Assembly: GCA_938082915.1 (NCBI GenBank) | Contig: CALKCG010000179.1 | Coordinates: 1-5,707 of the forward strand | Direction of reading: 5' to 3' | Length of the DNA stretch: 5,707 nucleotides | From: an uncultured archaeon | GTDB taxonomy: Archaea > Thermoproteota > CALKCG01 > B24 | Shown here: positions 1 through 4,306 of the stretch, one piece after another | How positions within the stretch are numbered: the first letter of the stretch is position 1 | How the letters are laid out: each line of letters opens with the position of its first letter | The notes under the pieces: model-generated | Database searches by the model: none | Seen by the model: the letters and a program-made list of their open reading frames with translations, nothing else | What the model was told of the DNA's origin: nothing | Position numbers and translations under genes: made by a program

Positions 1-339
1 AGGCATTACGTGTGCTACTGGGTGTAATGCGAATGTAACCATATCTTGGAATCCATAGTATGACATGACTAGTCCTATTATGTATATCGAGACTAAAGCT
101 GGAACGCTAATCTTTCGAATTCTTTTTAAAGGATACATTAAAAGTAGTAGGAATACTGGGGCAATGGGTAAAGCCGTGGTTCTGGCGAATATACCCCATG
201 TAAAGTGGCACATTAAGCCTAGGCTTGTGATATTGCAGAAAGCCATATCTATTGTTCCAATAATCGATAGAATCAACGATAGTAGTGGTATTAGAATCCA
301 ATGTTTACTCTCAAATTCTAATTCTCCCTTAAAAGACAT
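1..339 (-). CDS. Polytopic membrane protein, 5' part only (possible DUF6785-like N-terminus)
   Basis: The frame is open from ATG at 339 to the left edge, giving 113 residues of a longer protein. An in-frame TAA lies six codons before the ATG, so the start is well fixed. Visible hydrophobic segments are about residues 14-31, 57-70 and 80-96. A basic cytoplasmic-type loop (KRIRK, about 72-77) between the second and third suggests the N-terminus is inside. The pattern of long leucine-rich helix, basic loop, then 'PALVSIYIIGLVMSYYGF' followed by 'LHPVAHVMP' reminds me of the N-terminus of large DUF6784/DUF6785 membrane proteins, but this is memory-based and unproven. It is transcribed in the same direction as the UroD-like gene, 95 bp downstream of its stop, with its own TATA box. 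From the neighbourhood, substrate uptake for methyl metabolism is a reasonable guess only. The reading frame is very likely real; the family is uncertain. Confidence 0.75.
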   Translation of the reverse strand, partial: MSFKGELEFESKHWILIPLLSLILSIIGTIDMAFCNITSLGLMCHFTWGIFARTTALPIAPVFLLLLMYPLKRIRKISVPALVSIYIIGLVMSYYGFQDMVTFALHPVAHVMP

Positions 340-359
340 ACTTCCTTCTTTCTTTTAGT

Positions 360-369
360 TTATATATAA
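360..369 (-). promoter_or_regulatory. TATA box of the membrane protein gene
   Basis: TTATATATAA, a perfect 10-bp palindrome, is centred about 25 bases before the ATG at 339. This is the usual TATA-to-start-site distance in archaea, so the transcript would begin at or next to the start codon. The bases just before the ATG (GAAGGAAGT) give at most a weak, too-close Shine-Dalgarno match, which also fits a leaderless message. It means the membrane gene can be expressed separately from the UroD-like gene upstream of it. Confidence 0.6.
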
Positions 370-434
370 GCATTTTCCTTGGACTGTTCGAAAGAAAATC
401 CTCAATCCCACTGTTATATATGAAGGTGGTGGAC

Positions 435-1511
435 TTAAAATATGTCGCTTTTAATGGGATACCTTCCATAGGTCGTCAGTGTTTTAGTAATTGTCATGAA
501 TGCATCTTCAAGCAGGTCTACTGGAGCGTCTTCAGTCATCCCTATGACAACTCCATCCCCAGGAGCGATCTCTTCTAATAGTTTAATCGTGTATTGCTCA
601 ATAGCTTTAACACCGTGATGTAGAATCGTCTCTGGAAAATTAACCCATATTATAAATTTATCATTCCAAGATTCTTTAGCTTCCTTAAGCGATAAGTCTC
701 CCATAGGTGGGGGAGTAAAGGCCTCTACGATATCTATATTCATTGTTGCAATATCATCTTTTAGCCTCCTTAACAATCCATCCATGTGCACCGATAGCCT
801 CTTATCCTTAGCATGGAGAATACTTGCAAATTTTTCAAGCAAAGGCATGTAGTATTTTTCAAAAATCCTCGGGCTCATAACTAAGCTTGTAATCTGATCT
901 CCACACCATACGAATTCAGCCGGAGAATCCGCGATTATATGGTATGTCTCCTCCTGTCTCTCAGCCATAACATGTATTAAATCTTCGATCTTCTCTCTGT
1001 TCCTATAAAATTCTTTAGATAGTCTTTCTAAACCCATATAATAAACCCATAGTTTGCTAAAGGGCGTTGGATCAGCATTAGCTGTTAGAATACCACTATC
1101 TCCAACTCTCCTATCAAGCTCTATGAAGTAATCGTAATCGGGCTCGTAGACGGCGTCCTCCTCTATAAATCTTATGATTCTGTAATCCGATGGTTCTTTA
1201 AACGGGTATTCCACTATCCAGTTTTCACCAGCTTCTGGTCTTAAACCGGTTCTAATACACATGGACATTGAACCTATAGGTGTATAGTAAGTTCTATGCA
1301 CTATATTTCCAATTCTCTTCTCCTCTACGTGTACATTTGGATATTCAACCCTATAAACGGGTATCCAAGCGTATAGAATGCCCATACCTATGCTTCTAAG
1401 CCTTTCTTCAACCGGCAAGCTTATCCTGGCGATAGATCTATATGGAGCGAAGGGAATGTATTCAGGCTTCCTACGGTGTAGTACAGCCATAATATTCTCT
1501 CTAATATTCAT
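435..1511 (-). CDS. UroD-superfamily methyltransferase (MtaA/MtvB-like, corrinoid-dependent)
   Basis: This 358-residue protein has the length and layout of cytosolic uroporphyrinogen-decarboxylase-fold methyltransferases. The family includes MtaA/MtbA (methyl-corrinoid protein to coenzyme M), CmuA and MtvB-like O-demethylases. The N-terminus (MNIRENIMAVLHRRKPEYIPF) fits the family start of 'reR...L.....D.iPF', supporting ATG 1511. The metal-site region is L-S-V-H242-M-D244-G. It is followed by the strand-loop 'EAFTPPPMGDLSLKEAK' (about 263-279), typical of these TIM barrels, and 'GVVIGMTEDAP' (about 320-330) near the C-terminus. The classic HxC...C zinc set of MtaA is not conserved: Asp replaces the first Cys, and no Cys occurs at the C-terminal site. 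A true heme-pathway HemE is unlikely given the sequence style and the divergent MttB-family partner 56 bp away. Whether it is the second methyltransferase of an MttB-type system or a primary demethylase cannot be decided here. Confidence 0.88.
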   Translation of the reverse strand: MNIRENIMAVLHRRKPEYIPFAPYRSIARISLPVEERLRSIGMGILYAWIPVYRVEYPNVHVEEKRIGNIVHRTYYTPIGSMSMCIRTGLRPEAGENWIVEYPFKEPSDYRIIRFIEEDAVYEPDYDYFIELDRRVGDSGILTANADPTPFSKLWVYYMGLERLSKEFYRNREKIEDLIHVMAERQEETYHIIADSPAEFVWCGDQITSLVMSPRIFEKYYMPLLEKFASILHAKDKRLSVHMDGLLRRLKDDIATMNIDIVEAFTPPPMGDLSLKEAKESWNDKFIIWVNFPETILHHGVKAIEQYTIKLLEEIAPGDGVVIGMTEDAPVDLLEDAFMTITKTLTTYGRYPIKSDIF

Positions 1512-1537
1512 CTGCTAACACCAAAGTGGAGACATTT

Positions 1538-1545
1538 TTATATAA
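1538..1545. promoter_or_regulatory. Shared palindromic TATA box between divergent methyltransferase genes
   Basis: TTATATAA is its own reverse complement and is the only good TATA element in the 56-bp gap. Its centre is about 26 bases before the ATG at 1568 (plus strand) and about 30 bases before the ATG at 1511 (minus strand), so one element could position transcription both ways. Flanks are T-rich on the left (ATTTTTATATA) and AACG on the right, so the BRE side could favour one direction. Neither gene has a clear Shine-Dalgarno site; GGTG before the minus-strand gene is the nearest match. Leaderless, co-regulated transcription is inferred. Confidence 0.6.
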
Positions 1546-1567
1546 CGTTTGATACTATTTCCAAATT

Positions 1568-2986
1568 ATGAGTTTTTCCTTCAAACCTAGACTTAACATT
1601 GGAGATATTGTCCCAAGATGGCTTATAGAAGCTATGCATGAGAAGGCTTTAGAAATTCTTGAAAGGGTGGGGATCAAAGTCACGAATAAACTTCTCATGA
1701 GGCGGATAAAAGAACGTAACTGGTTTAAAATGCATGGAGAATGGGTGAGAATCAAAAGTAGCCTAGTTGAAGACTTAGTTACAGAGGTTAGACAGCGACG
1801 GAAACAGAGCATGAGGTATAATTTAAGCGAGGAAGCACTTATACTTTCACCCGGCTATCCAGGTTGCTCTTGGATAGTGGATTTAGAGACGGATACTATA
1901 AAACCTTTGACAACCGAAAAGCTTGTTGAAGCTACTAAGCTTACGGATTCGCTCTACGAGTGGGGTGTTCGAGGCGGAGCTCCTGGGGCTCCTGTAGATA
2001 TACCGCCCAAATTGCGGAGGATTGCACAGTGTCTAATAGGTTATACGTATAGCCGTTCAGCGGGTCCTGCTCCATTTGAAAGCTACGAAGAAGCCGTCTA
2101 TATTAAGCGTATGGCTGATGTTATGGGCCACGGTTTCGGAGTAGACGTGTACGTAATAAGCCCCCTTCGGCTTGAAGGTATATCTCTAGATAGAGCTATA
2201 CCGTTCTTAGAGAATGAGGGATGTGAGTGGGTGGGGATAACGTCTATGCCGCTTGCAGGCGCTACGGCACCAGTATATCCGGTGGGAGCATTTATACAGG
2301 GTATAAGTGAGGCTTTAGGTGGATACGCTATACTCCATGAAGCCTACCCAAACATACCTATGGTTTTCAGCATAAATGCATACCATTTCGACATGCGTCA
2401 TGGAAACATAGTATTCGGTTCCCCCGAGCAGACCCTAATGGACCTATTTAGCATAGCGTTAAACATGTTTTACGGTGGAGGATTACACGGAGTCAGGTCT
2501 TTCAGGACTGTTGCAAAACAGGTGGACATACAGGCGCAAGTTGAGAAAGCCTCCTCGGCCACAGTTGGAGTTTTAACAGGACCAGGCACGTTCATCCACG
2601 CTGGTCTACTAAGCATAGACGAAATTTTCAGCCCCGTACAATTGATCATAGACTGCGAACTGGCTAGGTATTTAACTAGGCTTGCTAAAGGTTTAGATTT
2701 TACAGAAGATCAAATAGAACTGTCAATTCAAACAATAACTAGATGCGCTTCCAAAGGTCAGTATTTAACAGATGAAACGACTCTGAAAGATTACAGAAAG
2801 ATATATTGGACTCCTGAAATATTCGACTATTCCCTTCTTCACACGTATAAACCAGGTCTAGATATAATAGCGAAGGCTAAGAAAATATGTAAAGAGAAAA
2901 TTCAAACACATACCTATACGCTTGAAGACGAAAAGAGGAAAAAACTAGAAGAAATATATCGAGAAGCAGTTAAGACACTATCTTAA
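1568..2986 (+). CDS. MttB-family (COG5598) methyltransferase, non-pyrrolysine
   Basis: This 472-residue protein matches the size and order of the trimethylamine:corrinoid methyltransferase family, whose members move a methyl group from a tertiary or quaternary amine to a Co(I) corrinoid protein in the cytosol. Visible family landmarks are the N-terminal helix 'HEKALEILERVGIKV' (24-38), 'GGAPGAPVDIPP' (136-147), the barrel segment 'SMPLAGATAPVYPVG' (226-240), 'DMRHG' (275-279) with 'FGSPE' (283-287), and the C-terminal core 'AGLLSIDEIFSPVQLIID' (345-362). The frame has no internal TAG and ends in TAA, so it is not the pyrrolysine enzyme for trimethylamine. It belongs to the amber-less branch, which includes the glycine betaine enzyme MtgB and others for carnitine-type substrates. 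Its own substrate cannot be read from sequence. ATG 1568 is chosen because it gives the family N-terminus and lies at the expected distance from the TATA box. It diverges from the UroD-like gene, a likely functional partner. Confidence 0.9.
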   Translation: MSFSFKPRLNIGDIVPRWLIEAMHEKALEILERVGIKVTNKLLMRRIKERNWFKMHGEWVRIKSSLVEDLVTEVRQRRKQSMRYNLSEEALILSPGYPGCSWIVDLETDTIKPLTTEKLVEATKLTDSLYEWGVRGGAPGAPVDIPPKLRRIAQCLIGYTYSRSAGPAPFESYEEAVYIKRMADVMGHGFGVDVYVISPLRLEGISLDRAIPFLENEGCEWVGITSMPLAGATAPVYPVGAFIQGISEALGGYAILHEAYPNIPMVFSINAYHFDMRHGNIVFGSPEQTLMDLFSIALNMFYGGGLHGVRSFRTVAKQVDIQAQVEKASSATVGVLTGPGTFIHAGLLSIDEIFSPVQLIIDCELARYLTRLAKGLDFTEDQIELSIQTITRCASKGQYLTDETTLKDYRKIYWTPEIFDYSLLHTYKPGLDIIAKAKKICKEKIQTHTYTLEDEKRKKLEEIYREAVKTLS

Positions 2987-3002
2987 GAAAAATTGCTTAT
3001 CA

Positions 3003-3037
3003 ATAATTTTACTGCTTAAATCGTGAAGTCTTCTTTT
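3003..3037 (+). terminator. T-rich stretch after the MttB-like gene, possible terminator
   Basis: Starting 16 bases after the MttB-like stop codon there are successive T-rich tracts (AATAATTTTAC, then TCTTCTTTTACTC). Archaeal RNA polymerase terminates on such T-rich non-template tracts without needing a hairpin, and no hairpin is seen. The whole gap is AT-rich, so specificity is low. Confidence 0.25.
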
Positions 3038-3341
3038 ACTCTACTTGGCTTAGTTTAGCTTTTCTATATATTCGCAAAATTCACCATAAATCTTTGAAAT
3101 AAATCCTATACTTTTGTCTAGCATCATTTTTAATTTAGCTTCCTCTTATAGCTTAAATAGATAGGTGTCAAAGTGAAAGGGAAAGTCGTAAAAGTTCTTC
3201 TATTGGTGGTGCTTTGAACGCGGTAAAGATACCTGTTGGGTGAAGATATTTTCCTAGCCTATCTTGTAGACAAAGTCTGTTTTAAATTTTCCGGTCAATA
3301 TTGCATTTTATTACAGATATGATTTTTAAGTTAGAGAAAGC

Positions 3342-3349
3342 TTTTATAT
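3342..3349 (+). promoter_or_regulatory. TATA box of the GYD-domain gene
   Basis: TTTTATAT is centred about 25 bases before the ATG at 3370. This distance decides the start: transcription would begin at about 3370, so the upstream in-frame TTG at 3301 would not be in the message. Confidence 0.55.
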
Positions 3350-3369
3350 CTAAAACCCGTAATAATTTA

Positions 3370-3645
3370 ATGGTGGATATGCTCTTCATAACTCTGTGTA
3401 GATTTAGAAAAAAGCCTACAAAGGAAACCATAGCTGAAGCTCAGAGGCTTTTTGAAGAAGCAGCTAGAGAAGGCGGTAAAATTTTAGGCGTATACTGGGT
3501 TCTAGGCCGATACGATGTAGTCGTCATATCTGAATGCCCCGATGAAAAAACACATATGAAAATAGCCATAAAATTCGGGGACATAGTTTCCACTGAGAGT
3601 CTTGTAGCAGTTCCCTCCGAAGAAGCTGTAAAGCTTCTCATATAG
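3370..3645 (+). CDS. Small GYD-domain protein
   Basis: The protein has 91 residues from ATG 3370 and consists essentially of one GYD domain, a small ferredoxin-like alpha+beta domain family of unknown biochemical function. Visible features are the first strand MLFITLCRF, a helix of about 20 residues rich in E/A/K (KETIAEAQRLFEEAAREGG), the signature turn and strand 'GVYWVLGRYDVVVISECPDE' (GRYD in place of GYD-type residues), a second helix, and a final strand leading to 'PSEEAVKLLI'. ATG 3379, three codons later and preceded by GGTGG, is an alternative start giving 88 residues. An upstream TTG at 3301 would add 23 residues with no family match and is rejected on the TATA position. It stands alone, 383 bp after the MttB-like gene and 222 bp before the protease-like gene. 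It ends in TAG. A link with methyl metabolism is not supported by anything except proximity. Confidence 0.85.
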   Translation: MVDMLFITLCRFRKKPTKETIAEAQRLFEEAAREGGKILGVYWVLGRYDVVVISECPDEKTHMKIAIKFGDIVSTESLVAVPSEEAVKLLI

Positions 3646-3822
3646 CTATTAGAAAATACTTTAGTGCGTTAAAATTGATGGAATATTCAATGTCTACACG
3701 TTTAAGTTAGATTTGAGTATTATTGAAAATATTGATTCTTGAGAAAAATTAGCATTTAATTTATCGTCTTCTACGTACTTAATGGTCTGCATCGCTGCAC
3801 TATTTTTGTCCTTGGGAAAAAC

Positions 3823-3831
3823 GAAATATAG
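3823..3831 (+). promoter_or_regulatory. Weak TATA-like element before the protease-like gene
   Basis: GAAATATAG would place transcription start near 3853-3857, leaving a leader of only about 11-15 bases that may or may not contain the whole Shine-Dalgarno site. The match is poor. Another AT-rich element (CATTTAATTTAT, around 3751-3762) would give a leader of roughly 85 bases. The sequence does not decide between them. Confidence 0.25.
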
Positions 3832-3855
3832 TGGTCTCACTTATGAATATCATTT

Positions 3856-3860
3856 AGGTG
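3856..3860 (+). promoter_or_regulatory. Shine-Dalgarno site of the protease-like gene
   Basis: AGGTG lies seven bases before ATG 3868, a good match to the archaeal 16S 3' end at normal spacing. It fixes the start and differs from the other genes here, which look leaderless. Confidence 0.6.
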
Positions 3861-3867
3861 TCAGCTT

Positions 3868-4230
3868 ATGGGTCATATATGGGTGGATGTTAAATTCTCG
3901 AATCCTAAAACAGGCGATGAAGTTGAAACCAAAGCGCTTATTGATACGAGTGCAACGTATACTGTTATCCCAGCGGGAATGGCTAAAAAACTTGGTCTTG
4001 AAAGTCTCGGCTTCGTAGATGTGAAAACGGCTAGTGGTAGTGAAAGGCTTTGGGAGTCGGAGGCTAGAATAAGAATATTTGATAAAGAGAGAACATCGCC
4101 GATACTTGTAAGTGAGAAGATAGACATCCCATTGATTGGCGTCGTAACACTGGAAATACTTAGACTGAAAGTCGATCCAACAACGAGTAAAGTCGAGGAG
4201 CTCCCACTTTTCCTATATAGTCTTCACTAA
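3868..4230 (+). CDS. Small retropepsin-like (clan AA) aspartic protease-fold protein, DTS variant
   Basis: The protein has 120 residues, the normal size for single-domain archaeal and bacterial clan AA proteins that pair as dimers, each subunit giving one catalytic Asp. The active-site strand and loop is 'ALIDTSATYTVIP' (23-35), with candidate catalytic Asp26 followed by Thr27 and Ser28 where the family normally has Gly. The flap/psi-loop region follows, then 'IPLIGVVTLEILRLKVDPTTSKVEELP' (about 87-113), whose 'IG...LE.L.L.VDP' matches the second half-loop and C-terminus of the family. There is no signal peptide or membrane segment, so a cytosolic protein is likely. An in-frame TGA at 3844-3846 and the Shine-Dalgarno site fix ATG 3868. 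The gene converges with the flavoprotein gene, 76 bp between stop codons, with no clear terminator. Proteolytic activity is not assured given the Gly-to-Ser change; the target is unknown. Confidence 0.82.
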   Translation: MGHIWVDVKFSNPKTGDEVETKALIDTSATYTVIPAGMAKKLGLESLGFVDVKTASGSERLWESEARIRIFDKERTSPILVSEKIDIPLIGVVTLEILRLKVDPTTSKVEELPLFLYSLH

Positions 4231-4306
4231 GAAGATAATTACGTAGAAATAGGGGAACTCTAGGGCATTTAGACACTCTTCTAATAGTCTGGATACTTTG
4301 ATAATG

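Larger units (their letters stand above)
2987..3369. other. AT-rich intergenic stretch, no convincing gene
   Basis: This 383-bp gap was read in all six frames. It holds only two scraps worth recording. On the minus strand 3050-3127 encodes 25 residues (MMLDKSIGFISKIYGEFCEY...), helical in character, with an in-frame stop seven codons before its ATG. On the plus strand a GTG at 3173, five bases after AGGTG (3163-3167), encodes a basic then hydrophobic peptide (VKGKVVKVLLLVVL) that stops at TGA 3215-3217, like the first part of a signal-peptide or membrane gene. Neither is long enough to call. The stretch may contain an eroded gene, and its right end carries the GYD gene promoter. Confidence 0.5.

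Noticed and set aside
107..301. Minus-strand 64-codon frame at the left end
   Set aside because: Same strand but another frame within the membrane protein gene; it has no start context or recognisable content.
65..358. Plus-strand 97-codon frame over the left end
   Set aside because: It lies antisense to the membrane protein frame (1-339, minus), which has hydrophobic helices, a positive-inside loop and a TATA box. The plus frame has no family features.
1519..1528. Short inverted repeat CAC-CAAA-GTG in the divergent promoter
   Set aside because: Three-base arms are expected by chance, so it is not supportable as an operator.
1555..1812. Minus-strand 85-codon frame
   Set aside because: Antisense shadow of the MttB-like gene start and overlapping the divergent start region; low-complexity composition and no family match.
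3676..3691. TTGATGGAATATTCAA, resembling a box C or small hairpin
   Set aside because: No matching D box (CTGA) or second C'/D' pair at suitable spacing was found, so no C/D guide RNA is called.
3782..4018. Plus-strand 78-codon frame starting at ATG 3782
   Set aside because: It overlaps the protease-like gene in another frame. An AT-rich element about 25 bases upstream is a weak TATA match, and the overlapping part is plainly explained by the conserved protease-fold protein.
3873..4127. Minus-strand 84-codon frame
   Set aside because: Antisense to the protease-like gene; its serine/leucine-rich content is typical of a shadow frame.
4271..4290. AGAC...GTCT inverted repeat between the convergent genes
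   Set aside because: A four-base stem with a 12-base loop and no T tract; too weak to call a terminator.
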